From the NCBI GenBank assembly GCA_017450685.1, contig JAFSTB010000001.1:62001-126000 (forward strand): a DNA stretch of 64,000 bases. The letters are read 5' to 3'. The stretch is from Paludibacteraceae bacterium. Lineage in GTDB: Bacteria > Bacteroidota > Bacteroidia > Bacteroidales > Paludibacteraceae. A model generated the notes under the pieces. The model saw only the letters and a program-made list of their open reading frames with translations. It ran no database searches and was not told the DNA's origin. Positions 37,734 through 46,175 of this stretch are shown here, in pieces. Numbering within the stretch: the first letter of the stretch is position 1; every line of letters begins with the position of its first letter. The position numbers were made by a program, and so were the translations under genes.

Positions 37734-38507
37734 TCAATTTTTCTGTTTGCTATTCTCTGCTTCCTTCACTTTCTTATATAGTTCGCTGGCGAAGACAAAA
37801 TCGTCAAGCGCCTCATTCTCTGCGTGGAAGATAGTATCCTTACTACCCTGCCACTCTTTCTTGCCGTTTTTGAGGAAAATGATGTTATCACCTATCTCCA
37901 TAATGGAGTTCATATCGTGACTATTGACAATAGTGCAGATATTCAGTTCTTTGGTTATGTCATATATCAGTCGGTCGATAACCAGACTCGTTCTTGGATC
38001 CAGACCGGAGTTAGGCTCGTCGCAGAACAAGTATTTAGGTTCCATCACAATGGCTCTGGCTATAGCGACACGCTTTTGCATACCGCCGCTTATCTCACCC
38101 GGCATCAGGTCATAAGCGCGCTCGGCTATCTGAACATGCTCCAAACAATATTTGGCGCGAGCAAGCATCTCTGTTGCAGACAATTGCGAAAACATCTCAA
38201 GAGGATACATCACATTCTCCAACACCGTCATACTGTCAAACAGAGCCGAACCCTGGAACAACATACCCACCTCACGGTGCAAATGGCGCATACCCGACTC
38301 ATTCATCTTCGAGATGTCTCTGTCATCATATAGGATAGCTCCGCTGTCAGGGCGATGCAAGCCTATCAACGACTTCATTAACACCGTCTTACCACTGCCA
38401 GACTGACCAATAATCATGTTCACCTTGCCGTCGTAGAAATCGGCACTGACATGATCCAGCACCAACAAATCGTCAAAGCGTTTAACTATATCTTTTACCT
38501 CAATCAT
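37734..38507 (-). CDS. mlaF: MlaF-type ABC transporter ATP-binding protein
   Basis: A 257-residue ABC ATPase for lipid transport. Walker A is IIGQSGSGKTVLMKSLI, the signature is ISGGMQKRVAIARAI, Walker B is YLFCDEPNSGLDPRTS and the switch region is TIVNSHDMNSIMEIG. The pattern, with DEPNSGLDP and GMQKR, is that of the MlaF/Ttg2A family, which moves phospholipids between inner and outer membrane. Its start overlaps the permease stop by 4 bases. No MlaD-type MCE-domain protein is next to it. Confidence 0.92.
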   Translation of the reverse strand: MIEVKDIVKRFDDLLVLDHVSADFYDGKVNMIIGQSGSGKTVLMKSLIGLHRPDSGAILYDDRDISKMNESGMRHLHREVGMLFQGSALFDSMTVLENVMYPLEMFSQLSATEMLARAKYCLEHVQIAERAYDLMPGEISGGMQKRVAIARAIVMEPKYLFCDEPNSGLDPRTSLVIDRLIYDITKELNICTIVNSHDMNSIMEIGDNIIFLKNGKKEWQGSKDTIFHAENEALDDFVFASELYKKVKEAENSKQKN

Positions 38508-39244
38508 AACAGCAATTTAGTTAAGAGTAAGTCAGCGAATAAGATCACCACACTCGAGTTGACCACAGCGTTAGTACTGGCACGACCCACATCCAAAGCA
38601 CCACCGTAAGCATAATAGCCGTAGTAACTGCTCATACTCGTAATGATAAAAGCAAAGACAAGCGACTTGATGATGCCGTACCATACAAAGTAAGGATTGA
38701 AAGCATACTGAATACCGACCAAATAGTCAGCCACCGTTATTATGTCGGTGAACTCACCTACACCCCATCCGCCTACCAAACCGACGGCAATGGAGATGAT
38801 AACCAAGAAAGGCATCATCGTCACAAAAGCCAAAATCTTAGGCAGGATGAGGTAATTGGCAGAATTGACACCCATAATATCCAAGGCATCAATCTGTTCC
38901 GTAATACGCATTGTGCCTATCTCAGAGGCTATATTACTGCCAACCTTACCTGCCAAAATAAGACAAAGGATAGTGCTGGAGAACTCTAAGAGCAATGTCT
39001 CACGAGTCAAAAGACCGGTGGTATAAGTAGGTAATAAAGGATTTTCGGTGTTGGTCTTCGCCTGAATGGTCAAAATAGCACCGATAAAAATAGAGATGAT
39101 AATCACTATAGGCAGCGATTGTAAACCTTGCTTCTCTAATTCACGCGAATACTGCCGCCAAAACATACGCTGACGATCAGGCATACGAAATACCTTAAAC
39201 ATCAACAAAAAATATTCGCCTACATGTTGCAAACTTTTCAACAT
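38504..39244 (-). CDS. mlaE: MlaE-type ABC transporter permease
   Basis: A 246-residue permease with about five membrane helices. The MlaE family blocks ETLLLEFSSTILCLILAGKV, GSNIASEIGTMRITEQIDAL and MGVNSANYLILPKILAF are clear. The start at 39242-39244 is chosen because a perfect promoter lies just upstream, within what would be a longer reading frame. It works with MlaF to move lipids to or from the outer membrane. It is the first gene of a unit that runs into mlaF and the propeptide-like gene. Confidence 0.93.
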   Translation of the reverse strand: MLKSLQHVGEYFLLMFKVFRMPDRQRMFWRQYSRELEKQGLQSLPIVIIISIFIGAILTIQAKTNTENPLLPTYTTGLLTRETLLLEFSSTILCLILAGKVGSNIASEIGTMRITEQIDALDIMGVNSANYLILPKILAFVTMMPFLVIISIAVGLVGGWGVGEFTDIITVADYLVGIQYAFNPYFVWYGIIKSLVFAFIITSMSSYYGYYAYGGALDVGRASTNAVVNSSVVILFADLLLTKLLL

Positions 39245-39266
39245 ACCTTTTTTGCATAAAACCGCG

Positions 39267-39298
39267 CAAAGGTAGGAAAAATGAAACACATAGCCAAA
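39267..39298 (-). promoter_or_regulatory. Bacteroidota-type promoter of mlaE-mlaF
   Basis: On the minus strand, TTTG (39295-39298), a 20-base spacer and TACCTTTG (39267-39274) match the consensus exactly. Transcription should start near 39260, leaving a short leader before the mlaE ATG at 39244, which decides between the candidate starts. Confidence 0.87.
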
Positions 39299-39353
39299 TT
39301 TATTGCGCACAATTTTGCACAATCACCTTAATAGTAGTGATATTTATGGAAAA

Positions 39354-40361
39354 TTATTGTTGCTGACGAATACTTTCCTCATGCAAAGCGTTCATCATAA
39401 CATTGATGGTGTTATCGCTCAGCCCTTTCTCTTTAGCCCATTCAAGACGCTGCCTTAGAATAAAGTCGAAGCGTGTTGGCTGCACCACTTCCATTCCTGT
39501 CTGCCGCTTATACTCACCTATCCGTCTGCTCACTTCCATTCGTTTCAGCACCGTCTGCCACAACTCTTCGTCCACCTCGTCTATCTCCGCACGCAGCCAC
39601 GACAAGGTATCCGGCTCTTTAGGTTGCACTATACACCGACATAACTCACGAGGCAGTATCTGCTGTTGAGCGTCGCTCATTGCTTTTTCGGGCATGTTGT
39701 GCGTCTCTATCATCCAGCCGTCATAACCCAACTCTGCCGCCTTCCTGCTCAACACCGACACTCGTTGAGCCATACCGCTCATGTGACTGGGGTCGATAAG
39801 CAACGGCACGTCAGGATAAGAGCGACGCAACTCATACGCCATACGCCAACACGAACGATGGTTGCAACCACGATGAACAGCCCACACCGGCACACCTAAC
39901 GACATCATTCTTTCTATGTTGCCTTGCCATAAACCCACATCTTCGTGCATCGGGTTCTTCACCGCCACCGCTTTAAGCGTACCGCCGTTATCTCTCAACG
40001 CCGAGACTATCTCTTGCACTTGCAACGGATTGGCACAGGTGCGCGAACCAATCCATACGATATCCACACCTGCTTCCACTGCCTTCTGTGCCTGAATAGC
40101 AGTACCCGCTTCAGTGGCTACCGACAGTCCCTTTCGCTGCACCGCTTGAAGCCATTCCAATCCCGTATCACCCACTCCTTGAAACGAATGCGGCGAGGTA
40201 CGCGGCTTCCATATACCGGCACGAAAGACAAATTGCAAGGGCTGTTCCACTGCCTGTTGCAACTGCGGCTGAAGCGACAACAACTCTGAGGCAATTGTAA
40301 GCATCTGCTCGCGTGTCTCCGCAGCACAAGGTCCGGCTACAAGTATGAGCGGTTGGGACAT
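39354..40361 (-). CDS. Bifunctional DAHP synthase / chorismate mutase
   Basis: A 335-residue fusion. The N-terminal ~250 residues are a KDPG/DAHP-synthase barrel (ILVAGPCAAETREQML, FRAGIWKPRTSPHSFQGVG, AVHRGCNHRSCWRMAYELR, PLLIDPSHMSGMAQRV). The C-terminal ~85 residues form an AroQ-type chorismate mutase helix bundle (LRAEIDEVDEELWQTVLKRM). It makes DAHP from PEP and erythrose-4-phosphate, the first step of aromatic amino acid synthesis, and converts chorismate to prephenate. The fusion with the mutase at the C-terminus is typical of Bacteroidales. The gene lies 42 bases downstream of valS. Confidence 0.93.
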   Translation of the reverse strand: MSQPLILVAGPCAAETREQMLTIASELLSLQPQLQQAVEQPLQFVFRAGIWKPRTSPHSFQGVGDTGLEWLQAVQRKGLSVATEAGTAIQAQKAVEAGVDIVWIGSRTCANPLQVQEIVSALRDNGGTLKAVAVKNPMHEDVGLWQGNIERMMSLGVPVWAVHRGCNHRSCWRMAYELRRSYPDVPLLIDPSHMSGMAQRVSVLSRKAAELGYDGWMIETHNMPEKAMSDAQQQILPRELCRCIVQPKEPDTLSWLRAEIDEVDEELWQTVLKRMEVSRRIGEYKRQTGMEVVQPTRFDFILRQRLEWAKEKGLSDNTINVMMNALHEESIRQQQ

Positions 40362-40374
40362 ATCGACTGACTCT

Positions 40375-40409
40375 TTTACAGTGCGTTACGAGTTTACAAT
40401 GCGTTACGC
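40375..40409. repeat. Two imperfect 17-bp direct repeats between valS and the DAHP synthase gene
   Basis: TTTACAGTGCGTTACGA (40375-40391) and TTTACAATGCGTTACGC (40393-40409) differ at two positions and have an 18-base period. The second runs into the end of valS. The function is unknown; it may be part of a dispersed spacer repeat. Confidence 0.55.
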
Positions 40410-43172
40410 GTTCTTCAATGTCTCTATACTCTTTTTCAGGGCTTCAATGCGCGCTTCGGCATCGTGCTGTTTCTTGCGTTCCATTGCCACCACTTCGGGC
40501 TTGGCATTGGCAACAAAACGCTCGTTGTTCAACTTAGCCATCACACCTTTGAGGAATCCTTCCTGATGCTGCAAGTCAGCCTCTAATTTTTTGAGTTCGT
40601 CTGCCACGTTAACGTACTTATCCAAAGGCACACTATACTCTGTCGTACCTACGATGAACGAGGCTGAGGTGGACGATGAACTGCCACCCACTTGCACCTC
40701 ACAACCCGCAAGTTTGTTTACAATCTCGCTCACAGCCACCGGACTGACAAGAGTCATTTTCTCTTTCGGCGGGATATTCTTCTGGGCACGTATATTACGC
40801 ACACCGGTGATAACCTGCTTTATCTCTTCCATCTGCTGCAACAGAGCGTCGGCATCGGCTTCCTGTTTTATCTCACCCAACCTATCCACCATTATGCTCT
40901 TTGGCTTAGCCTCTTTGCCTTCCATTATATTCTGCCACAACTCTTCCGTGATAAACGGCATAAAGGGATGCAACAGACGAAGCATACGCTCAAAGAACAG
41001 CAGAGTGCTATCATACGTCTCTTGGGTTATCGGCTCACCATATTTGGGCTTAATCATCTCTAAATACCACGATGAGAACTCATCCGTAAAGAGTTTATAT
41101 ACAGCCATCAGAGCCTCGCTCAAACGATATTTTTTCATCAGGTCGCCCACTTCCCATTCCGTCTTTGAGAGCATAGCCTCAAACCAACGAGTGGCAACTT
41201 GCATTATCTCTGATTCCTCTTTCTTGATTTCGGGTACCACTTCCCAACCTTTAATCAGACGGAAGCAGTTCCAAATCTTATTGCAGAAATTGCGTCCTTG
41301 CTCGCACAAAGAATCATCGTAAAGTATATCATTACCTGCCGGAGCAGAGAGCAGGATACCCATACGCACTCCGTCGGCACCATAACGCTCTATAAGGTCA
41401 AGCGGATCGGGCGAATTGCCAAGCGATTTGGACATCTTCCTGCCCAACTTATCACGCACTATACCTGTAAAATAGACGTGTCGGAACGGCATCTTGCCGG
41501 TATATTCATAGCCTGCCATTATCATACGCGCCACCCAGAAGAAAATAATATCCGGACCTGTCACCAAGTCTGCCGTAGGATAATAGTATTGTATCTCCTT
41601 ATTATTAGGATGGGCTATGCCGTCAAACAGACTCACTGGCCATAACCATGAGGAGAACCAAGTGTCAAGAGCACCTTCGTCCTGAATCAACCGATCGGAT
41701 ACGGCATAACCCAAACGAGCCACAGCCTCACTGCTCAACATCGCCTTAGCCTGATTCTGCGCTTCTTCAAGAGTGGATGCCACGATAATCATATTCTCAG
41801 GATATGCCTCAGCCCCCGTATGGTCAATGATATCCTTGAAATAGTATGCGGGTATGCGATGCCCCCACCATAACTGACGAGAGATACACCAGTCCTTGAT
41901 GTTCTCAAGCCAATTGCGATAAGTATTCTTGTATTTAGTGGGATAGAACTGTATCTCATCGTTCATCACCGGTGCCAATGCAATGTCGGCAAAGTGTTGC
42001 ATACGCACAAACCATTGCAGACTCAAACGCGGCTCAATAGGCACATTAGTGCGCTCCGAATAACCCACTTTATTGTCATAGTCCTCTATCTTCTCCACCA
42101 AACCCAATGTCTGCAAGTCGCTTATAATCTGTTTGCGACATTCGAAGCGATCCATACCGTGATATGAACTTACATTGTTTTGCAACTCCGCTTCCAAGGT
42201 GTCCATATTAAGGTGAGCATCGGCAGTGAAGATATCTATAGTCTTCAGGTTGTATTTCTGTCCGAGCGCATAGTCGTTCACATCGTGTGCGGGAGTCACT
42301 TTCAAACAACCGGTACCGAAACCTATCTCCACATATCTATCCTCAATGATAGGGATGATGCGTCCTACTTTCGGCACACGCACATACCTGCCTTTGAGCC
42401 ACTGATTAGCAGGGTCTTTGGGATTGATACAAACGGCTATATCACCCATTATCGTCTCCGGACGAGTGGTGGCAACAACGGCATAATAGCCGTCCGCATC
42501 GCGGTGAAGGACATTACCTTCAGCTTGCTCACCTATATCCGTCACGGCTTGACCATCGGCTGTCACCACCCTATATTTAAGGTAGAAGAGATGACTGTGT
42601 TCGTCGTGATAAATGACCTCTTCGTCCGAGAGCGCTGTTTGCCGTTCAGGGTCCCAGTTCACCATACGCAGTCCGCGATAGATATAGCCTTTTTTATATA
42701 GGTCGCAGAACACTTGTATGACAGCCTCCGAGCGTTTCTCGTCCATAGTGAACGCCGTTCTATCCCAATCGCATGAGCAACCTAAGGTACGCAGTTGCTT
42801 TAGGATAATGCCTCCGTGCTCTTCCGTCCAAGCCCAAGCGTGCTTGAGAAACTCTTCGCGGGTCAGGTCTTGTTTATTGATACCTTGCTCTTTAAGACGC
42901 TTGATAACCTTTGCTTCGGTGGCAATAGAAGCGTGGTCCGTACCCGGTACCCAACAAGCGTTCTTACCCTCAAGGCGCGCACGGCGTACCAACACATCTT
43001 GTATCGTCTCGTTCAGCACGTGCCCCATGTGAAGCACACCTGTCACATTAGGAGGGGGAATAACTACGGTAAAAGGTTCTCTGCCATCAGGCTCACTGTG
43101 AAACAAACCATTCTCTTGCCAGTATTGATACCAGCGTTGCTCAATGTCTTTCGGACTGTATTTTGATTCCAT
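40404..43172 (-). CDS. valS: Valyl-tRNA synthetase
   Basis: A 922-residue class I synthetase. The HIGH motif region is [16 protein letters not shown], the editing (CP1) domain contains [16 protein letters not shown], and KMSKS is present in [17 protein letters not shown]. The C-terminus carries the long coiled-coil arm ([20 protein letters not shown]) that contacts tRNA. It charges tRNA-Val and edits misactivated threonine. It has its own strong promoter and the DAHP synthase gene follows 42 bases downstream. Confidence 0.97.
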   Translation of the reverse strand: MESKYSPKDIEQRWYQYWQENGLFHSEPDGREPFTVVIPPPNVTGVLHMGHVLNETIQDVLVRRARLEGKNACWVPGTDHASIATEAKVIKRLKEQGINKQDLTREEFLKHAWAWTEEHGGIILKQLRTLGCSCDWDRTAFTMDEKRSEAVIQVFCDLYKKGYIYRGLRMVNWDPERQTALSDEEVIYHDEHSHLFYLKYRVVTADGQAVTDIGEQAEGNVLHRDADGYYAVVATTRPETIMGDIAVCINPKDPANQWLKGRYVRVPKVGRIIPIIEDRYVEIGFGTGCLKVTPAHDVNDYALGQKYNLKTIDIFTADAHLNMDTLEAELQNNVSSYHGMDRFECRKQIISDLQTLGLVEKIEDYDNKVGYSERTNVPIEPRLSLQWFVRMQHFADIALAPVMNDEIQFYPTKYKNTYRNWLENIKDWCISRQLWWGHRIPAYYFKDIIDHTGAEAYPENMIIVASTLEEAQNQAKAMLSSEAVARLGYAVSDRLIQDEGALDTWFSSWLWPVSLFDGIAHPNNKEIQYYYPTADLVTGPDIIFFWVARMIMAGYEYTGKMPFRHVYFTGIVRDKLGRKMSKSLGNSPDPLDLIERYGADGVRMGILLSAPAGNDILYDDSLCEQGRNFCNKIWNCFRLIKGWEVVPEIKKEESEIMQVATRWFEAMLSKTEWEVGDLMKKYRLSEALMAVYKLFTDEFSSWYLEMIKPKYGEPITQETYDSTLLFFERMLRLLHPFMPFITEELWQNIMEGKEAKPKSIMVDRLGEIKQEADADALLQQMEEIKQVITGVRNIRAQKNIPPKEKMTLVSPVAVSEIVNKLAGCEVQVGGSSSSTSASFIVGTTEYSVPLDKYVNVADELKKLEADLQHQEGFLKGVMAKLNNERFVANAKPEVVAMERKKQHDAEARIEALKKSIETLKNA

Positions 43173-43194
43173 AAAATAAAGTGATTAACGGGCG

Positions 43195-43226
43195 CAAAGG
43201 TACGCCGTTTTGCTTAATTGTGCAAA
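43195..43226 (-). promoter_or_regulatory. Bacteroidota-type promoter of valS
   Basis: On the minus strand, TTTG (43223-43226), a 20-base spacer and TACCTTTG (43195-43202) match the consensus exactly, 23 bases before the valS ATG. It is back-to-back with the rpsF promoter. Confidence 0.87.
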
Positions 43227-43241
43227 AAAATGAGCAAAAGA

Positions 43242-43273
43242 TTTGCGTAATAGAAAGAAAGTCCGTACCTTTG
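43242..43273 (+). promoter_or_regulatory. Bacteroidota-type promoter of the rpsF operon
   Basis: TTTG (43242-43245), a 20-base spacer and TACCTTTG (43266-43273) match the consensus exactly. The expected start of transcription is near 43278, giving a leader of about 60 bases before rpsF. Confidence 0.88.
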
Positions 43274-43277
43274 CACG

Positions 43278-43294
43278 CTTTTTGCCGCAAAAAG
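43278..43294 (+). promoter_or_regulatory. Candidate S6:S18 autoregulatory leader hairpin
   Basis: Right at the expected 5' end of the rpsF transcript, CTTTTTG (43278-43284) and CAAAAAG (43288-43294) pair around the loop CCG. Many bacteria control rpsF-rpsR with an mRNA leader in which the S6:S18 complex binds an exposed CCG. The loop, position and neighbouring GGC (43294-43296) fit that idea, but the full published consensus cannot be checked here. Confidence 0.4.
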
Positions 43295-43340
43295 GCAAGA
43301 AGATAAACAACTAATTACAAATCTTAAATCTTAAAAACTT

Positions 43341-43688
43341 ATGTTAAACCATTACGAAGCCGCTTTCGTTTTAACGCCCGTTTTGTCTGAGCCACAGATG
43401 AAGGAAGCGGTTGACAAATTCGAGAACGTTCTCACACAGAATGGCGGTTCCATTCTGAATCGTGAGGAATGGGGGCTGAAGAAATTAGCCTATCCTATCC
43501 AAGGCAAGACTACCGGTTTCTACGCATTGCTTCAATTTGATGTTGAGCCTGCCGTTATTGCCACTCTCGAAACTGAGTTCCGCCGCGATGAGCGCGTTAT
43601 CCGTTTCCTTACCACTCGCTTGGATAAATATGCCTTCGAGTATGCTGAAAAACGTCGTCAAAACCACAAAAAACAAGAGGAGGCATAA
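43341..43688 (+). CDS. rpsF: 30S ribosomal protein S6
   Basis: A 115-residue ribosomal protein with the ferredoxin-like S6 fold: [20 protein letters not shown], then [20 protein letters not shown], and [19 protein letters not shown]. It binds S18 and 16S rRNA in the platform of the small subunit. It is the first gene of the S6-S18-L9-L31 run, with its own promoter. Confidence 0.97.
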   Translation: MLNHYEAAFVLTPVLSEPQMKEAVDKFENVLTQNGGSILNREEWGLKKLAYPIQGKTTGFYALLQFDVEPAVIATLETEFRRDERVIRFLTTRLDKYAFEYAEKRRQNHKKQEEA

Positions 43689-43690
43689 CT

Positions 43691-43957
43691 ATGGCACAGA
43701 ATGAAGAAATCCGCTATCTGACCCCGCAAACCAAAGATCAGAGAAAAAAGAAGTACTGCCGTTTCTTGAAAGCAGGTATCAAATACGTTGACTACAAAGA
43801 TCCTGAGTTCCTTAAGAAATTCCTCAACGAACAAGGCAAGATTCTGCCCCGTCGTATCACCGGCACCAGCCTCAAGTTCCAACGCAAAGTGGCTCAAGCC
43901 GTGAAGAAAGCACGCCATCTGGCTCTGCTGCCATACGTAACCGATATGATGAAGTAA
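43691..43957 (+). CDS. rpsR: 30S ribosomal protein S18
   Basis: An 88-residue protein with the S18 core [20 protein letters not shown] and the RNA-binding block [20 protein letters not shown]. It pairs with S6 on the 30S platform. It starts 2 bases after rpsF. A single Cys is present, so it lacks a zinc-ribbon motif. Confidence 0.97.
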   Translation: MAQNEEIRYLTPQTKDQRKKKYCRFLKAGIKYVDYKDPEFLKKFLNEQGKILPRRITGTSLKFQRKVAQAVKKARHLALLPYVTDMMK

Positions 43958-43990
43958 TAAGCGTCTAACCTTTTTAATTGTAACAACGTT

Positions 43991-44440
43991 ATGGAAATCA
44001 TACTAACGCAAGATGTGGCTAACTTAGGCTACAAGAACGACATTGTGAAGGTGAAAGACGGTTATGCACGTAACTTCCTTATGCCTCGCAAAATGGCTAT
44101 CATCGCTAACGATAGCAATCGCAAACAATTAGCAGAGAACCTTCGCCAACAAGCCAAGAAGATGGCTGAAGCACTGGCTGCTGCTCAACGCCTTGCTGAG
44201 CAACTGGCTGCCGCTCCCGTCACCGTGGCTGTCAAAGCAAACGAAGATGGTAAGATCTTCGGTACAGTGACCACTCAAAACATCGCCGACGCTCTCGACA
44301 AACTGGGCTACAACGTGGACAAGAAAGTAATCACCGTTGAGCAAGTCAAAGAGTTGGGCGAACACGTGGCATACGCTCGTCTGCACCGTGAAGTAAAAGC
44401 TGAAATTAAGTTGAACGTAGTGGCTGAAAAGGCTGAATAA
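43991..44440 (+). CDS. rplI: 50S ribosomal protein L9
   Basis: A 149-residue protein. The N-terminal domain is [20 protein letters not shown] with the conserved [14 protein letters not shown] long connecting helix ([20 protein letters not shown] region) leads to the C-terminal rRNA-binding domain with [16 protein letters not shown]. It stabilises the L1-side of the large subunit and affects reading-frame maintenance. Confidence 0.97.
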   Translation: MEIILTQDVANLGYKNDIVKVKDGYARNFLMPRKMAIIANDSNRKQLAENLRQQAKKMAEALAAAQRLAEQLAAAPVTVAVKANEDGKIFGTVTTQNIADALDKLGYNVDKKVITVEQVKELGEHVAYARLHREVKAEIKLNVVAEKAE

Positions 44441-44454
44441 AAAGAAAAAGTGTT

Positions 44455-44709
44455 ATGAAACAAGGTATTCATCCCGACAACTACCGTGTGGTAGTGTTCA
44501 AAGATATGTCCGACGGGACACAGTTCTTCAGCCGCTCCACCGCTGCTACGAAGGACAGCATCGAGATTGACGGTACTACCTACCCTCTTATCAAACTCGA
44601 AATATCCAACACCTCTCACCCCTTCTATACCGGTAAATCCAAACTCGTGGATACTGCTGGTCGCGTTGATAAGTTTATGTCACGCTACGGCAACCGCAAA
44701 AAGAAATAA
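44455..44709 (+). CDS. rpmE2: 50S ribosomal protein L31 type B (zinc-free)
   Basis: An 84-residue L31 beginning [20 protein letters not shown] and ending in a basic tail. It has no cysteine at all, so it is the zinc-independent type B form, longer than type A. In many bacteria this form replaces the zinc form under zinc limitation; here it is in the constitutive-looking S6 operon. A strong hairpin follows 21 bases later. Confidence 0.93.
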   Translation: MKQGIHPDNYRVVVFKDMSDGTQFFSRSTAATKDSIEIDGTTYPLIKLEISNTSHPFYTGKSKLVDTAGRVDKFMSRYGNRKKK

Positions 44710-44730
44710 CTAATGAACACCCTTTGAGAG

Positions 44731-44786
44731 AGGATATAAACAAAATCACGCTCACCTATGATGAGCGTGATTTTTGTTTATATCCT
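44731..44786. terminator. Long bidirectional hairpin ending the ribosomal operon
   Basis: Arms 44731-44754 (AGGATATAAACAAAATCACG then CTCA) and 44762-44786 are complementary over about 24 pairs with a one-base bulge, around the loop at 44755-44761. The right arm contains TTTTTG and the left contains CAAAA, so it could stop transcription from both directions. It overlaps the end of the gltS remnant on the other strand. Confidence 0.8.
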
Positions 44787-44971
44787 TCGTCGTGCCCCAG
44801 CATAGGGAAGGCAACGAAATATACGAACAGAGCCATCAGCACCACCTGCGATAACAGGATGATAATCAGCGGCAGAGCGAGGCTTTGCAGTTCCCATAGT
44901 CTAAGCGAGATCATCGCCATTCCCAAGAACAGAGACAAGCATATATTGCCCACACTGACAATACGTTCCAT
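44756..44971 (-). pseudogene. gltS: Remnant of a sodium/glutamate symporter (GltS)
   Basis: A 71-codon open stretch containing SLFLGMAMISLRLWELQSLA and LPLIIILLSQVVLMALFVYF, followed by VAFPMLGHD, which reads as an internal piece of GltS: two membrane helices and the region just before the conserved NYDAAV motif. The family is about 400 residues with ten or more helices, so both ends are missing. After LGHDEGYKQ the frame runs into the hairpin that ends the ribosomal operon and stops. It is most probably a decaying gene fragment. Confidence 0.7.
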
Positions 44972-44973
44972 AT

Positions 44974-45249
44974 CTAACAGGCTTCCCTTCTTCTCTTGTA
45001 CAGCAACCGAGCAATAGTAGCTATACTTACCTTGGGTTCGGCAAACTCTATACCAAATTCAGGCTTCCCAAATGCATCAAAGGTCATTTTAGGACGAATA
45101 CTTTTTAAGGCAGTTATCAATTGAATAAGGCGTTCCTTATTTGATAATTTGCTATAGAGTGCCTGCAAATATAACTCAGCAAATGACTCCAAAGAACAGA
45201 TTGCATTACAAGCATACAAGCCTGCTGTGGCGATGAAGAACGATGATAT
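44974..45249 (-). pseudogene. Unrecognised open fragment without a proper start
   Basis: This open frame encodes LSNKERLIQLITALKSIRPK and GKPEFGIEFAEPKVSIATIA. It has no ATG at its upstream end (only TTG at 45217-45219) and is bounded upstream by a stop at 45250-45252. It looks like a gene fragment, about 90 codons, in the same decayed 550-base stretch as the gltS remnant. I do not recognise the family. The rest of 44710-45259 shows nothing else. Confidence 0.35.
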
Positions 45250-45259
45250 TCATATCTTT

Positions 45260-46165
45260 CTAAATAGTCCAGTCGGCGGGATTGAAGTCTGCTTCTACGG
45301 TTTGTTGTATGCTATCAGGCAGTTGGAAGAAGAAGTCGATGTCTGTTATTGTCTCCACTTCATCTACCGACAGCATATATGTCATCAGGGGTTGATTACC
45401 TGGTTTATTAGGCATAACAAAGCCTATGGCAGTCCATGAGCCGTCGTTTTTTTGTCGGAGCAGCATTTTGAAGAAGGCTGTCGGCACCACTATTTTTCTT
45501 ACTGTACCGATGGTTGTATTGGTGTCCTCTACTACGACAGGTCCGGCGGCGATATAGATCTTGTCGTATTTATATGCTAAGTCTCTCACCAATTCTTCGA
45601 GGTCTTTCCAGTCGCCGGCGTTGTTATTATGGTTTTGTGGGCAGATATTAGTCATATAGAACGACTCTTTCATAGCCTGTTGCGACCATCTCATATCAGC
45701 AGCCGGAGCCATGTGTCCACGGTCGTAGCCGGAGCCTGAATAGTCTTTTGATACGACGGGATCGCCCTTCACCAGCGGGTCGGGCAAGAACTTGTCGGTT
45801 CGGCTATACTCACCTTGCACTTCCGTCTTTTCCAAGCAATAAGCCACCCAATTGGGGATGTTATAGTCGGGGTTGAAACTAACGGTATAGGCGAGGTGCT
45901 CTATATATTGTTCGCTTTGGTTGCCGGTCAGTTGCGGTATTTCGAGGTTGTCAGGCAACAGGGTAGTGGCGGTTGGTTGAGGAGCGATGGGTAGTTGCTG
46001 TGTCGGTTCAGTAGTAATTGGTTGTTGTGTCGGTTGGTCTTCAAAAAGAGAATTGACAATGTCGGAAACATTATCTCTTGATATTTTTGTTTGTTGGATC
46101 ATCAGTTCTGCACAAAGGAGCAGAAAGATGAGCAGAGCAAGGATGAGTGTAACTACCTTTTTCAT
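45260..46165 (-). CDS. Membrane-anchored DNA/RNA non-specific endonuclease
   Basis: A 301-residue nuclease of the beta-beta-alpha-metal (NucA/endonuclease G) family. The N-terminus is a hydrophobic anchor or signal (VVTLILALLIFLLLCAELMI), then a ~60-residue Gln/Thr/Pro-rich linker. The nuclease domain follows, with DRGH at 148-151 (general base H151) and the metal site NICPQNHNNNAGDWKDLE. It would cut DNA and RNA without sequence preference outside the cytoplasm. It starts 10 bases after the 598-residue membrane protein gene and is the last gene of the tubulin-like operon, so it may be an effector or a passenger of that system. Confidence 0.88.
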   Translation of the reverse strand: MKKVVTLILALLIFLLLCAELMIQQTKISRDNVSDIVNSLFEDQPTQQPITTEPTQQLPIAPQPTATTLLPDNLEIPQLTGNQSEQYIEHLAYTVSFNPDYNIPNWVAYCLEKTEVQGEYSRTDKFLPDPLVKGDPVVSKDYSGSGYDRGHMAPAADMRWSQQAMKESFYMTNICPQNHNNNAGDWKDLEELVRDLAYKYDKIYIAAGPVVVEDTNTTIGTVRKIVVPTAFFKMLLRQKNDGSWTAIGFVMPNKPGNQPLMTYMLSVDEVETITDIDFFFQLPDSIQQTVEADFNPADWTI

Positions 46166-46175
46166 TGTTGTTCGT

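Noticed and set aside
44455..44709. Zinc-binding type A L31
   Set aside because: No cysteines are present, so it is the zinc-free type B.
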